Notes: a model not told the origin generated them from the letters alone. A stretch of 64,000 nt of DNA from Cytobacillus solani (GCF_001420595.1 NZ_LJIX01000006.1:3457058-3521057), one strand, 5' to 3'; shown: positions 16,128 to 25,769, numbered from the stretch's first letter. Made by a program: numbers and translations.

Positions 16128-18161
16128 ATGAAGAAAGGATTATTATTTTTGCTGATTATTTTAGTGGGGTTGGGAGGAGTTCTTATGTGGCAATTTCTCC
16201 AAGTTGACCAAGGGTCACCTGAACAAGTATTTAATGATTATGTAAAACAATTCTCTGAACAAAATTTTGATGGTATGCTGGATCATGCATCAATAGAAGA
16301 ATTAGAAAACTATAATTATACAAAAGAAAACCTAACTGATAAATATGACGCGATCTTTACTGGTATGGAGGCATCTTCAATCAGTGTATTATCAAAGGAA
16401 CTTCAATACGATGAGGCTAGCAAAGAATATGAAGGACGCTTTAATGTAAAGATTAAAACCTTCCTTGGTGATATAGAGACAGCATACAAGGCTAATTTTT
16501 CCAAAGGTGATAGGGGGAATAATGGCAAGGGATGGAAAGTGAAATGGGATCCTTCTATGATCTTTCCGGGAATGGAAAAAGGAGATAAAATAAATGTCCG
16601 TACATTTTCCCCAAAGAGAGGTGAAATCCTTGATAGGCATGGAAATCCAATGGCGATGGATACGGAAGTATATGAAATGGGCATTATCCCAGGCAAGCTA
16701 GGAAGTGCAAAAGAGGAAAGCATCAAAAAGCTCAGTGATTATTTTGATCTCCCTCAAGAAACCTTTATTCAGGCTCTAAATCAAAAATGGGTATCTGATG
16801 ATGTCTTTGTGCCTATTGCAACAATGCCTAAAGGTTTTCAAGTAGATAGTATCGCCGGAGAGGATCTGCCAGGCATCTCCTTCCAATCAAAAAAAGTTAG
16901 GTATTATCCAGATAAGGAAAGCAGCGCACATCTAATTGGCTATGTGAAAGAAGTGACGCTTGAGGACTTGGAAAAAGCCCCGGAATATACAATCGGTGAT
17001 TATATCGGAAAATCGGGACTGGAGGAAGTATATGAAAAACAATTAAGAGGGAAAAAGGGTGGCATCATCCAAATCCAAGATGAGTCAGGAAAGCAGAAAA
17101 GTATTATCAAAAAAGTTGATGCCGTCGATGGGGAAAACATTAACCTTACGATCGATTCAACTTTGCAAAATGAAATGTATCAGGCTATGAAACAGGATGC
17201 AGGTGCCGTAACAGCAATGAATCCTGTAACTGGGGAAATGCTCGCATTGGTCAGCTATCCTTCCTTCGACCCGAATTTAATGGTAAGCGGAATGACAGTA
17301 GAGCAATGGAAAGCATATAGTGAAGATCCAAAGCTTCCATTTTTAAGCCGTTTCTCAAGCTTGTATGCTCCAGGTTCAACTTTTAAAGCGATAACCGCTG
17401 CTATCGGACTGACAGTTGGAACAACCTTCCCTGAGAAAAGACGGGAAATTTCCGGCTTGCGCTGGAAAAAGGACAATAGCTGGGGAGGCTACTATGTAAC
17501 ACGTGTGAAAGATGTGCCTTCAGTTAATATGGGAGAGGCATTAGCCTATTCAGATAATATTTATTTTGCACAGGAAGCTCTTGAAATGGGGGCTGACGTA
17601 TTTGAAGAACATGCTCTTACCTTTGGTTTTAAAGAAGGATTTAGTCTGCCAATTTATTTAAAGAAAAGCCAACTGTCGAATAATGGAATTAGGAATGAAA
17701 TTTTACTGGCTGATTCCGCCTATGGTCAAGGAGAGGTACTAATGTCTCCTGTTCATTTAGGTATTGCCTTTACCCCTTTCATTAATGGTGGAGATATGGT
17801 CATGCCTGTACTGCTTGATGATGAAAAAGCACCGGTGCGCAAAACGATCATTACAAATGATGTGGCTAATCGTGTGAAAGAGGCATTAATTCAAGTAGTA
17901 CAGCTGCAAGGGGGTACCGCTCATAATTTGAAGACGAATATGGAGATTCTTGGAGCGAAGACAGGAACCGCCGAGCTTAAGAGCAAAAAAGGAGAAGATG
18001 GATTAGAAAATGGTTTTGCTGTTGTTTTCGACACAAAATCTCCCTCTATATTAATTACAGCCCTTGTAGAGGATGTGAAAAATCGTGGTGAGAGTCATTA
18101 TGTAACAGCGAAAATAAAGCCCATTCTACATCATTACCTTACCCGAAAGGAGTCCAACTAA
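16128..18161 (+). CDS. pbpC: PBP3/MecA-type class B penicillin-binding protein
   Basis: 677 residues: one N-terminal membrane helix (4-24), an NTF2-like MecA_N domain (about 27-150), a PBP dimer domain, and a transpeptidase domain. Active-site motifs are S417-T-F-K, S475-D-N and K611-T-G. It cross-links peptidoglycan outside the cell; B. subtilis PbpC (PBP3) and staphylococcal MecA share this architecture, and such enzymes often have low beta-lactam affinity. GAGGG precedes the ATG. The symbol reflects architecture, not a verified orthology. Resistance is not implied by sequence alone. Confidence 0.9.
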   Translation: MKKGLLFLLIILVGLGGVLMWQFLQVDQGSPEQVFNDYVKQFSEQNFDGMLDHASIEELENYNYTKENLTDKYDAIFTGMEASSISVLSKELQYDEASKEYEGRFNVKIKTFLGDIETAYKANFSKGDRGNNGKGWKVKWDPSMIFPGMEKGDKINVRTFSPKRGEILDRHGNPMAMDTEVYEMGIIPGKLGSAKEESIKKLSDYFDLPQETFIQALNQKWVSDDVFVPIATMPKGFQVDSIAGEDLPGISFQSKKVRYYPDKESSAHLIGYVKEVTLEDLEKAPEYTIGDYIGKSGLEEVYEKQLRGKKGGIIQIQDESGKQKSIIKKVDAVDGENINLTIDSTLQNEMYQAMKQDAGAVTAMNPVTGEMLALVSYPSFDPNLMVSGMTVEQWKAYSEDPKLPFLSRFSSLYAPGSTFKAITAAIGLTVGTTFPEKRREISGLRWKKDNSWGGYYVTRVKDVPSVNMGEALAYSDNIYFAQEALEMGADVFEEHALTFGFKEGFSLPIYLKKSQLSNNGIRNEILLADSAYGQGEVLMSPVHLGIAFTPFINGGDMVMPVLLDDEKAPVRKTIITNDVANRVKEALIQVVQLQGGTAHNLKTNMEILGAKTGTAELKSKKGEDGLENGFAVVFDTKSPSILITALVEDVKNRGESHYVTAKIKPILHHYLTRKESN

Positions 18162-18995
18162 TTGTACGTTAACAAGAAAGAAAAAAGTGACGGTACCAAA
18201 AAATTGTTAGTCATTGTTATTTCCTCGATGCTGATTTTTCTTCTTGGTATACTGACCGTTTGTTATTTCTTTATTTATCCTTCGTCAGAGAATCATATAA
18301 CTGAAAAGGAAGAGGAAAAAAATATAAAGGAAGAAACCATTCCTATTGTGGATGGGTATGGAGGAAGTTATCTTCATACCATTGGACAAAAGGTTCGACA
18401 AAAAGACTGGGGAACCTTTACATTGCAGCAAATATCACCAATAAACAAAACGTTTAAAATATCCACTATGGTCATACAGTTAAAAGAGATAAAAATGATA
18501 AAGCTATCCCAGATAAATGAAGAAAGAAAAGAGGAACTAAGGGAATTTACTGGATTGAGCTTTGCTGAAACGTATGAATTATATTATAAAGATAATCTAA
18601 CCATGGCAGAGATATACGAGAAAGAAGCATTAACAAAAAGTGATATAGGGAAAGAAATTACATATTTTGAAATCTCTTATACCGTGGAAAATACTTCTTC
18701 AAATGAGCTTCAATTTTTCAGTATGGAAAACGTATCTTTCAATAATCAAATAAATTACAATGTGCCTGAAAAAAACTTCATTTATTCGGGAGATACATTA
18801 ATGGGAACAAAAAGTGTAAGCAGAATTGATAATAAATCAAATGAGGAAAGAGAAGGGCTAATCGGATTATTAATTGATCCTGATAAAAACATCGATGAGC
18901 TAACCTCTTTTTCATTTACAACCTCTGATATTCTTGATGGAGATTCTCATAAATTGATTACAAAAGCTAAAACGTATACTATTACATTAAACTAA
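18162..18995 (+). CDS. Membrane-anchored extracytoplasmic protein, DUF4352-like
   Basis: 277 residues with a basic N terminus, one membrane helix (about 16-38) and an acidic linker (EKEEEKNIKEE), then a beta-rich outer domain containing ITYFEISYTVENTSSNELQ, reminiscent of DUF4352/telokin-like domains. It starts with TTG immediately after the TAA of the PBP gene, with AAAGGAG nine bases upstream, so the two are translationally coupled. The partner role with the transpeptidase is inferred from this coupling. I do not recognise a characterised homologue. Confidence 0.7.
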   Translation: MYVNKKEKSDGTKKLLVIVISSMLIFLLGILTVCYFFIYPSSENHITEKEEEKNIKEETIPIVDGYGGSYLHTIGQKVRQKDWGTFTLQQISPINKTFKISTMVIQLKEIKMIKLSQINEERKEELREFTGLSFAETYELYYKDNLTMAEIYEKEALTKSDIGKEITYFEISYTVENTSSNELQFFSMENVSFNNQINYNVPEKNFIYSGDTLMGTKSVSRIDNKSNEEREGLIGLLIDPDKNIDELTSFSFTTSDILDGDSHKLITKAKTYTITLN

Positions 18996-19002
18996 TTAGA
19001 AG

Positions 19003-19040
19003 AAGCCTTGCTGAGTGGAATCTCTGCAAGGCTTTATTTT
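19003..19040 (+). terminator. Terminator of the PBP3 operon
   Basis: The hairpin AAGCCTTGC/GCAAGGCTT is followed by TATTTTAT, just after the coupled partner gene. Confidence 0.8.
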
Positions 19041-19057
19041 ATCGCATAGGATGTGAA

Positions 19058-19684
19058 TTAATTAATAATTTTACCTGTTAAAAGTGAGCTGTTTAAATGT
19101 ATTAATTCAGCATCATTTTTCCCATTAATGACCCATGTTTCACCAGCAAATGTTCCTTTCCCCTTAAAATGATAGTCATATATTAACAAACTAACCACAT
19201 TTCCTTTGGCCATTGGTCGATATTGTATCTTTCCAGATTCTAGGCAATCCCATATTCTGTTCTTATAAATATTCCAAAGTGGTTGGACCGTACATGTTTT
19301 TCTTACTTCCCCTCTGCCCATACATCCATTAACTAGATGTACCTGATCAGCAGTCATATGGAAAACAGCATCTTCTGATGGCGATATAAATGAGACATGG
19401 TCGTTATCCCAATATTGGGATCGGTGTTGGAAAAGAACTTTAACAGTTTCAGGATGATTGTGATGATTGGTAAGCTCAAAACTAACTAATTGCGTATGAT
19501 TTTGATCGTATTCTTGTTTTAAATGCAATGATATCCCTTCTTCTAAAAGAAGTTTTTCTTTCCCTTGTTTCATCCAGTACGTTTTCCCGCTCACCCAAAT
19601 TCCTGGGATCACAAGAAGCCCATCTATTAATGCTTGCTGTTTATCCTCAGAAAAATGTGATTGAATACAAGTTTCTATTTTCAT
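19058..19684 (-). CDS. Unrecognised protein beside a glycosyltransferase
   Basis: 208 residues without signal peptide or membrane helix. Predicted beta-rich, with aromatic-rich segments such as VSGKTYWMKQG, SFELTNHHNHPET and HRSQYWDNDHVSF, which hint at a carbohydrate-related or beta-sandwich fold, but no catalytic motif is evident. GGAGGTGAAGGAACA precedes the ATG, and the gene lies 22 bases after the GT4 gene, so they form an operon. I do not recognise its family; a role in the same glycan pathway is inferred from position only. Confidence 0.6.
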   Translation of the reverse strand: MKIETCIQSHFSEDKQQALIDGLLVIPGIWVSGKTYWMKQGKEKLLLEEGISLHLKQEYDQNHTQLVSFELTNHHNHPETVKVLFQHRSQYWDNDHVSFISPSEDAVFHMTADQVHLVNGCMGRGEVRKTCTVQPLWNIYKNRIWDCLESGKIQYRPMAKGNVVSLLIYDYHFKGKGTFAGETWVINGKNDAELIHLNSSLLTGKIIN

Positions 19685-19706
19685 TGTTCCTTCACCTCCG
19701 CAAGTA

Positions 19707-21080
19707 CTAAAAATCTAAATAGTAAGCCTTTAATGTTTCCTTATAAACTCTGATTGTTTCCTCTGCAATTCTTTGCCAACTAAAGTTTTTTTCAACCATA
19801 CTTTTCCCATTAAGACCCATTTTTTTAGCCTCTATTTTATTTACCAGAAGATTAGAAGCCAATTCGATAAAGCTTGATGCATCTCCTGCTGTCATCAATA
19901 GACCTGAAATTCCATGCTTGACTATGGATTGTAACCCTCCTGTCCGAGAAACGATGACTGGCTTCCCATGCTGCATCGCTTCTAAAGCTACAATACCAAA
20001 CGGCTCATATTTGCTTGGAAAAACAGCTAACGTACAAATTTTAAAAAGGGCATTCTTTATCTCCTCAGAAATAAATCCGACAAAAAACACATTGTTTAAT
20101 TTAAGCTGCATGACTCTTCTTCGATATTCTTCAAGCATCGGTCCTTTTCCGGCAATAATAAAATAAACGTCAGGAAATCGATCCTTCATTAAAAAAGCTG
20201 CTTCTATCAGCGTGTCAAACCCCTTTTCCTTGACGATTCGCCCAATAGAAAAAATTAGTTGTTTGTTTTCCTGCAGCGGTATAGACGATAAAACATCCTT
20301 TTCCCATCCAATAGGCAAACTTTTCTCGACACCATTTGGGATAATGGCGATCTTTTTTTCACTTACTTCAAAGATCTGAACAAGCTCGTCATTCATATAT
20401 TCACTGCAAACAATTAAATAATCGGATGTTATTACTAACTGTTGTTCCTTTTCATGAATATAGCTTTGCAGTTCAGTATAGATTCCATTGTTTCTTCCAT
20501 ACTCTGTCGCATGAATGGTACTAATAAGGGGGAGTTTAAGACTAGATTTAATAAAGATTGCACTTTCACCAACAAGCCAATCATGGGCATGTATAATCGA
20601 AAAATAATGTTTTCTTGCTAGGTGTAATGCCTTCTCAGCAATTGCTACATTTAAACCCTCAACCCATTTGAAGAAATCACTGTTGTTTTCACTGTAAGAT
20701 TGCACACGATAAATATAAACTCCCTCAGCAATTTCCTGATCGTTCAAATGGCCTGGATTTGCTGTTATCACATACACCTTATACCCTAATTTTTGAAGAG
20801 CAATTGAAAGGCCATACACATGCTTTGCAAGGCCACCAATTAGATGTGGGGGATATTCCCATGCCAGTAGAAGAATCGATAAATATTCAGCCTTTTCTAA
20901 TGCAGGACAATGACTTTCATCCAATACGTACTCTTGCAAGAGTTTTTCTAGGTCCTTGCTTTTTTCACCTATAAATTTTCTTTCAGCTGCTTTTTCATAA
21001 TAACTATATGTACTCACATGTTCTGACCATGGCAATGAATAAGTGGGCAACTCACTCTGCTTCGAATAACCGATATTCAT
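19707..21080 (-). CDS. yqgM: GT4-family glycosyltransferase (YqgM-like)
   Basis: 457 residues. After a short N-terminal extension (1-65), a GT-B fold begins with LSILLLAWEYPPHLIGGLAKHV, matching glycogen synthase/GT4 N-domains; the C-domain has IFSIGRIVKEKGFDTLIEA and the E-x7-E motif in EPFGIVALEAM. It transfers a sugar from a nucleotide donor; the acceptor is unknown. The frame opens at 21137; AGAGGTAGG nine bases before the ATG at 21080 decides the start. The cytosolic form lacks membrane helices. Confidence 0.85.
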   Translation of the reverse strand: MNIGYSKQSELPTYSLPWSEHVSTYSYYEKAAERKFIGEKSKDLEKLLQEYVLDESHCPALEKAEYLSILLLAWEYPPHLIGGLAKHVYGLSIALQKLGYKVYVITANPGHLNDQEIAEGVYIYRVQSYSENNSDFFKWVEGLNVAIAEKALHLARKHYFSIIHAHDWLVGESAIFIKSSLKLPLISTIHATEYGRNNGIYTELQSYIHEKEQQLVITSDYLIVCSEYMNDELVQIFEVSEKKIAIIPNGVEKSLPIGWEKDVLSSIPLQENKQLIFSIGRIVKEKGFDTLIEAAFLMKDRFPDVYFIIAGKGPMLEEYRRRVMQLKLNNVFFVGFISEEIKNALFKICTLAVFPSKYEPFGIVALEAMQHGKPVIVSRTGGLQSIVKHGISGLLMTAGDASSFIELASNLLVNKIEAKKMGLNGKSMVEKNFSWQRIAEETIRVYKETLKAYYLDF

Positions 21081-21475
21081 GCTTTTCTTCCTACCTCTAT
21101 CCATCATCCACCCCACTACAATAAACACGAAAGACAAATAACTAAATTATGATAAAAAGAAGCATAATATTCCTATTTCTCTATCTTTATGTTAGCATCG
21201 AAACACATGTCTCACAATGAACAGAAATTGTCGTTTCATGCTACATCCTTACTTCACTAGTAAAATAGAGAAAAAAAAATTTATCGCTCAGCTATAATTA
21301 TGTAAATCGACAAAATCCAGCTTATTTTCATTAATTAAAACGACAAAACAATTGGCCATTTTCTCTGGTAAAATGAATCTCATCGAATTTTGTCGATAAT
21401 CATGGTAAAATATGTTCATGACATGCAGTAAGTGTCAATATTCATTTTGTATTGTACAAAATCGAGGTGTTTTTT
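21081..21475. other. Long intergenic gap with TTGTCG motifs and repeated TGGTAAAAT
   Basis: The gap between divergent yqgM and yqzD holds TTGTCG at 21228-21233 and 21390-21395 on the plus strand and, on the minus strand, at 21308-21313 and 21341-21346. TTTTGTCGA at three of these sites resembles the Spo0A box. TGGTAAAAT, an extended -10-like sequence, occurs at 21365-21373 and 21403-21411. No reading frame or terminator is present. Confidence 0.45.
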
Positions 21476-21865
21476 TTGGAATATGTAATGATTGGTCTAC
21501 TTGCCTTTGCATTGATTTTGTTGATTATTTCCGCTTTTTTAAAAGACCCCTATAAAATGATACGGGAGGAAATCGATCAACTTTCCATGCAGCAAATTCA
21601 AGAAATGTATGTAATAAAAAAGAAACTAAAAGTGTTAGAAGAAGAATTGCTTGTAGGCGATGAAGCATTTCGTCCCTCTCCATCGATACGACAACCATTT
21701 CCTTCGGAAAGAAAAGAAGTACATGAAATTATTAAAAATCAAGTTTGGTCACTAGCTCAGCAAGGATTAACTGTTGATCAAATTTCTCGACAATCATCCT
21801 TATCATCGAATGAGGTGGAAACTATTTTAAGCGAGATGATTGAAAGAGGGAAACGGTATGAATAG
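21476..21865 (+). CDS. yqzD: DUF6115/SwrB-like small membrane protein (YqzD-like)
   Basis: 129 residues: one N-terminal membrane helix (about 3-22), a helical coiled stretch (30-58), and a C-terminal helix-turn-helix-like segment (IIKNQVWSLAQQGLTVDQIS, then LSSNEVETILS) typical of DUF6115 proteins such as SwrB. GAGGTG followed by seven T precedes a TTG at 21476, which I prefer to the upstream start at 21452. It overlaps the next gene by eight bases. Position next to pst matches yqzD in B. subtilis; function is unknown. Confidence 0.72.
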   Translation: MEYVMIGLLAFALILLIISAFLKDPYKMIREEIDQLSMQQIQEMYVIKKKLKVLEEELLVGDEAFRPSPSIRQPFPSERKEVHEIIKNQVWSLAQQGLTVDQISRQSSLSSNEVETILSEMIERGKRYE

Positions 21866-22328
21866 AAGAAATACACGAGCTTTTGCCTTTGGAGTACTGA
21901 TCTCTGTTTGTATCATTGGAATTTTTTATTTTAATATAGGTGATAAGAAAATACCTGAAATGAATATAGATCATGCAAAAAACTTTTTAGAGGAAAAGGG
22001 ATATGTTGTTTTATCAAAAGACAAATATGATCAGATGGAAAAGACCCTTTCTAATCAGACAAATAAAGCAGAAAAAGAGCAATCCCCACTGCCTGATCCC
22101 CCTAAATCCGAAGAATCAACTGCTGCATATCAGCTAGAAATTGTGAGTGGGATGGTTTCACGTGATATTGCGGAGATACTTGCAAAAGAAAAAGTTATCG
22201 ATGATGCAAACAGATTTGAAGTCTACTTAGAAGAAAATGGATACAGCAAAAAAATCCAGCTTGGCTCATTTAATTTAACAGCAAAAATGAGCTACAAGGA
22301 TATTGCAAAAATCATTACAAAAAGCTAA
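21858..22328 (+). CDS. yqzC: YceG/MltG-like N-domain protein (YqzC-like)
   Basis: 156 residues with one membrane helix (about 8-26), a variable polar linker, and a C-terminal domain like the LysM-like N-domain of MltG/YceG (VSGMVSRDIAEILAKEKVID, then LGSFNLTAKMSYKDIAKIIT). The catalytic YceG region is absent, so it may bind glycan without cutting it. GAGGG lies seven bases before the ATG at 21858, inside the end of yqzD, so the two are coupled. Confidence 0.75.
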   Translation: MNRRNTRAFAFGVLISVCIIGIFYFNIGDKKIPEMNIDHAKNFLEEKGYVVLSKDKYDQMEKTLSNQTNKAEKEQSPLPDPPKSEESTAAYQLEIVSGMVSRDIAEILAKEKVIDDANRFEVYLEENGYSKKIQLGSFNLTAKMSYKDIAKIITKS

Positions 22329-22353
22329 AGGAGTCAGTCCTTTAGCTTTTTTG
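22319..22353. terminator. Terminator between yqzC and phoU
   Basis: The hairpin AAAGCTAAAGGA/TCCTTTAGCTTT followed by T overlaps the yqzC stop and serves the plus strand; phoU ends five bases further on the opposite strand, so it may act both ways. Confidence 0.85.
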
Positions 22354-22357
22354 TTTG

Positions 22358-23020
22358 TTAGCTATTGTTCAAATCATATTGCCGTCCCTTAACAAGATAG
22401 AAAATATGTTCAGAAATATTCGTTACATGGTCTGCAGCCCTTTCCAGGAAACGGCAAATAAAGGAGAGCTGAGTAATTTGCGGTAAAAACTCTGGATTTT
22501 GCAGATTGATGTGTAATAGGTCCCTGATTGTTTGACCATATAAATCATCAACTTCATCATCCATATGAGCAACATTCTTTGCCTTAACAATATCTTCATC
22601 GTTAAATGCCTCTAAAGATAATTTCAGCATTTCTAAAGTAAGCATATGCATTTGTTTGATATGAATAATCGGTTTCACTAGTGGTTCTGCACCGATACGA
22701 ATCGTTGATTTTGCAATATTTACTGCATAATCGGCAATCCTCTCAATATCTGTCGCAATTTTGATTGCAACAATTATTCGCCTTAAATCAATCGCAACAG
22801 GTGCCTGCTTAGCAATCAAAAGAATCGCAAAATCATTGATTTCCTCATACATCAAATCAGCCTGTGCATCATCATCCATAATCTCAAGAGCCAATTCAAT
22901 ATTCTGTGTTTCAAGTGCCTCAATCGATTTTGTTAATGCCTCTTGAGCAAAGCTGCCAATCTCCAGTAATTTCCCTTGTAATTCCTTTAAATCATAATCA
23001 AACTTTCCTCTTACAGACAT
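22358..23020 (-). CDS. phoU: Phosphate transport regulator PhoU
   Basis: 220 residues of two repeated three-helix PhoU domains, with paired acidic metal-binding motifs (E/DxxxD) such as MDDEVDDLYGQTIRDLL. PhoU links the Pst transporter to the PhoR kinase and restrains phosphate uptake. It is the last gene of pstSCAB-phoU. AAGGAG ten bases before the ATG at 23020 decides the start against the open frame to 23047. B. subtilis itself has two pstB genes and no phoU here, so the layout is the ancestral or cereus-like one. Confidence 0.93.
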   Translation of the reverse strand: MSVRGKFDYDLKELQGKLLEIGSFAQEALTKSIEALETQNIELALEIMDDDAQADLMYEEINDFAILLIAKQAPVAIDLRRIIVAIKIATDIERIADYAVNIAKSTIRIGAEPLVKPIIHIKQMHMLTLEMLKLSLEAFNDEDIVKAKNVAHMDDEVDDLYGQTIRDLLHINLQNPEFLPQITQLSFICRFLERAADHVTNISEHIFYLVKGRQYDLNNS

Positions 23021-23077
23021 GCCACTATTTCTCCTTTCATCCTTCAAGCTGTTAGCAGATCATTCACATCTTGTTTA

Positions 23078-23905
23078 TTAGCCAAATCTGCCGGTGATAT
23101 AATCTTCTGTTCGTTTGTCAGCAGGATTGGAGAAAATTTTGTCTGTGTTCGTAAACTCAATGACCTCCCCATTTAAGAAGAACGCTGTTTTATCTGAAAT
23201 ACGTGCAGCCTGCTGCATATTATGTGTGACAATAATAATGCTGAATTCCTTCTTTAATTTTTGAACAAGTTCTTCGACTTTTAATGTCGAAATTGGATCA
23301 AGAGCAGATGTTGGTTCATCCATTAAGATGACATCAGGTTCAATGGCAAGACAGCGGGCAATACAAAGACGCTGCTGCTGTCCCCCTGACAGCCCAAATG
23401 CATTTTCATTTAAGCGATCCTTGACCTCATCCCAAATAGCTGCTCCTTTTAAACTTTCCTCTACAATTTGGTCAAGCACTTTTTTATCCTTTATTCCGTG
23501 AATCTTTGGACCGTATACAACATTTTCATAGATTGATTTAGGAAAAGGATTCGGCTTTTGGAAGACCATCCCTACTCTTGTACGAAGCTCTTCTACGCCA
23601 TATGATTTATCAAAAATATTTCGTCCGCGATATTCAATTTTTCCTGATGTCTTTACACCTGGCACTAATTCAATCATTCGGTTTAACGTCTTGATGTATG
23701 TGGATTTTCCACATCCTGATGGTCCAATGATCGCCGTTACTTCATTTTCATAAATATCTAGATCAATATTTTTGAGCGCATGGTTATCCCCATACCATAA
23801 GTTTAATTCACTGGTTTTATAGACAAGCTCTTTATTTTGAAGTGCATCCCTGTTAGTATCAGTCATCACAAGTCTTACTCTTGGTTTTTCAATCGTTGCG
23901 TTCAT
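23078..23905 (-). CDS. pstB: Phosphate ABC transporter ATP-binding protein
   Basis: 275 residues with Walker [10 protein letters not shown], signature LSGGQQQR, Walker [14 protein letters not shown] and the H-loop [13 protein letters not shown], all in the PstB pattern. It powers phosphate import through PstC and PstA at the membrane. There is one pstB only. It is 34 bases downstream of pstA in the same operon and the start follows GAAGGGAG. Confidence 0.97.
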   Translation of the reverse strand: MNATIEKPRVRLVMTDTNRDALQNKELVYKTSELNLWYGDNHALKNIDLDIYENEVTAIIGPSGCGKSTYIKTLNRMIELVPGVKTSGKIEYRGRNIFDKSYGVEELRTRVGMVFQKPNPFPKSIYENVVYGPKIHGIKDKKVLDQIVEESLKGAAIWDEVKDRLNENAFGLSGGQQQRLCIARCLAIEPDVILMDEPTSALDPISTLKVEELVQKLKKEFSIIIVTHNMQQAARISDKTAFFLNGEVIEFTNTDKIFSNPADKRTEDYITGRFG

Positions 23906-23939
23906 CGTTTCTGTCTCCCTTCATCCTATACAGCTTGAC

Positions 23940-24818
23940 TTAGTAGCGTTTTTGAAATTTATTTCGAATGAAAACGGCGATAGAATTCATAATAATCAGC
24001 ATGGTCAGCAATACGATAATCCCTGCCGCTGCTACACCTTGGAATTCCTCTTGTGGACGTCCTGTCCAGTTATAAATTTGCATTGGCAATACCGTAAACA
24101 TATCGAAAACAGACTTTGGCAAAAAGGCAAGAAATAATGGCAAGCCGAGAACAACTAATGGAGCTGTTTCACCAATTGCCCTTGATAAAGCAAGAATTCC
24201 ACCCGTTAAAATCCCAGGGATTGCTGCTGGCAGTACAACATGAAGAATGGTTTGCCACTTTGTTGCCCCCATCCCATAGGAAGCTTCTCTTAATTCCTTT
24301 GGAACTGCCTTTATCGCCTCCTGTGATGCAACAATAATAATTGGAAGGACAAGCAGGCTCATCGTTAATCCAGCCGCTAAAACGCTTGTTCCAAGAGCTA
24401 ATGCCCGGACGAAAACAGTCAAACCTAATAAACCAAAAACGATCGAAGGAACCCCTGCAAGATTCGAAATATTCACCTGAATAAACCTTGTAAATCGACT
24501 TTTCTGTGCATACTCTTCAAGATAAATCGCAGTTCCAACACTTAGCAGTAAAGTGACAGGTGCAACTACACCCATTAACCAAATTGTCCCGATTAGGGCC
24601 GTTTTAACTCCCGCTTGCTCTGGTTTCCGTGACGGAAGGTTTTGCAAAAACTGAAAATCAAGATAGCCAATTCCTTGAGTAATTACCCGATATAATAATA
24701 TGCCTAGGATTAACAAGCCAAATATTGTTGCAGCCATAAATAACAGCCGAAAGAAAATATTTGAAACGATTCTTGGCTTCATATGCTTTAGCACTTTTGT
24801 ATGGTCGATTAATTTCAT
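23940..24818 (-). CDS. pstA: Phosphate ABC transporter permease PstA
   Basis: 292 residues with six predicted membrane helices and the permease EAA-like loop EASYGMGATKWQTILHVVLP that contacts PstB. It forms the phosphate channel with PstC. The ATG follows the TAA of pstC with no spacing, indicating coupled translation. Confidence 0.95.
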   Translation of the reverse strand: MKLIDHTKVLKHMKPRIVSNIFFRLLFMAATIFGLLILGILLYRVITQGIGYLDFQFLQNLPSRKPEQAGVKTALIGTIWLMGVVAPVTLLLSVGTAIYLEEYAQKSRFTRFIQVNISNLAGVPSIVFGLLGLTVFVRALALGTSVLAAGLTMSLLVLPIIIVASQEAIKAVPKELREASYGMGATKWQTILHVVLPAAIPGILTGGILALSRAIGETAPLVVLGLPLFLAFLPKSVFDMFTVLPMQIYNWTGRPQEEFQGVAAAGIIVLLTMLIIMNSIAVFIRNKFQKRY

Positions 24819-25769
24819 TTAATACTCCTCCCTGAAACGGCGAGAGATAAATTGAGCGAGCAAATTCATTCCCAATGTGAACAAGAATAACGTAAACCCG
24901 ACAGCATAAATGCTGTAATAGATTGTCGTCCCATATCCCGCATCCCCTTGGCTTACTTGCACAATATAAGCCGTCATCGTCTGAATGGAGCTTGTGACAT
25001 CCCAGCTAAGATTTGGTGTAGAACCCCCTGCAACGGCTACAATCATCGTTTCTCCTATCGCTCTTGATATCGCTAAGACGATGGAAGCAATAATTCCTGA
25101 AATAGCTGCTGGAAGAACAACCTTTATCGCTACTTCAAATTTTGTTGAGCCAAGAGCCAGAGCACCTTCGCGCATCGAATTTGGGACGCTTGACATGGCA
25201 TCCTCAGATAGTGAAGCAATCATGGGAGTAATCATAATCCCAATGACAATCCCTGGGCTTAGCGCATTAAAAATTTCAAGGGAAGGTATGATTTCTCTTA
25301 ATAAAGGTGTTACAAAAGTTAAAGCAAAGAATCCATAAACAATTGTCGGAATGCCTGCTAGTACTTCCAGTATCGGTTTAATGATTCTGCGTGTTCGATC
25401 AGATGCGTACTCACTCAAAAAAATGGCAGATGCTAAGCCAATCGGTACTGCAACAATTGCTGCAATCATTGAAACCTTCAATGTTCCTGCAACAAGTGGA
25501 AGAATCCCATATGATCCTTGTGTTTCTGAGAAAGGATACCACTTTTGTGCAGTCAAAAACTCTTGAATGGGAACTTTCGTAAAAAAGGTAATGGTTTCAG
25601 CAATTAATGTTAGAACAATCCCAAGCGTTGTCAGCACTGATACGATGGCTGTAAGCAATAATACAAATGGGACAATTTTCTCTACTTGAAGAATCTTACT
25701 CTTCTTTTGCTTCTTTTTCTGTATGAGTTCTTGAACAGAAAAAGAATTTGATGTTTTTTGTAAGGCCAA
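24819..25769 (-). CDS. pstC: Phosphate ABC transporter permease PstC
   Basis: 316 residues with six membrane helices preceded by a basic cytosolic N terminus (IQKKKQKKSK). The EAA-like loop is REGALALGSTKFEVAIKVVLP in part. It pairs with PstA. The frame opens with an ATG at 25787, but AAAGGGG overlaps that codon and lies eight bases before a TTG at 25769, which I take as the start. Confidence 0.93.
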   Translation of the reverse strand: MALQKTSNSFSVQELIQKKKQKKSKILQVEKIVPFVLLLTAIVSVLTTLGIVLTLIAETITFFTKVPIQEFLTAQKWYPFSETQGSYGILPLVAGTLKVSMIAAIVAVPIGLASAIFLSEYASDRTRRIIKPILEVLAGIPTIVYGFFALTFVTPLLREIIPSLEIFNALSPGIVIGIMITPMIASLSEDAMSSVPNSMREGALALGSTKFEVAIKVVLPAAISGIIASIVLAISRAIGETMIVAVAGGSTPNLSWDVTSSIQTMTAYIVQVSQGDAGYGTTIYYSIYAVGFTLFLFTLGMNLLAQFISRRFREEY

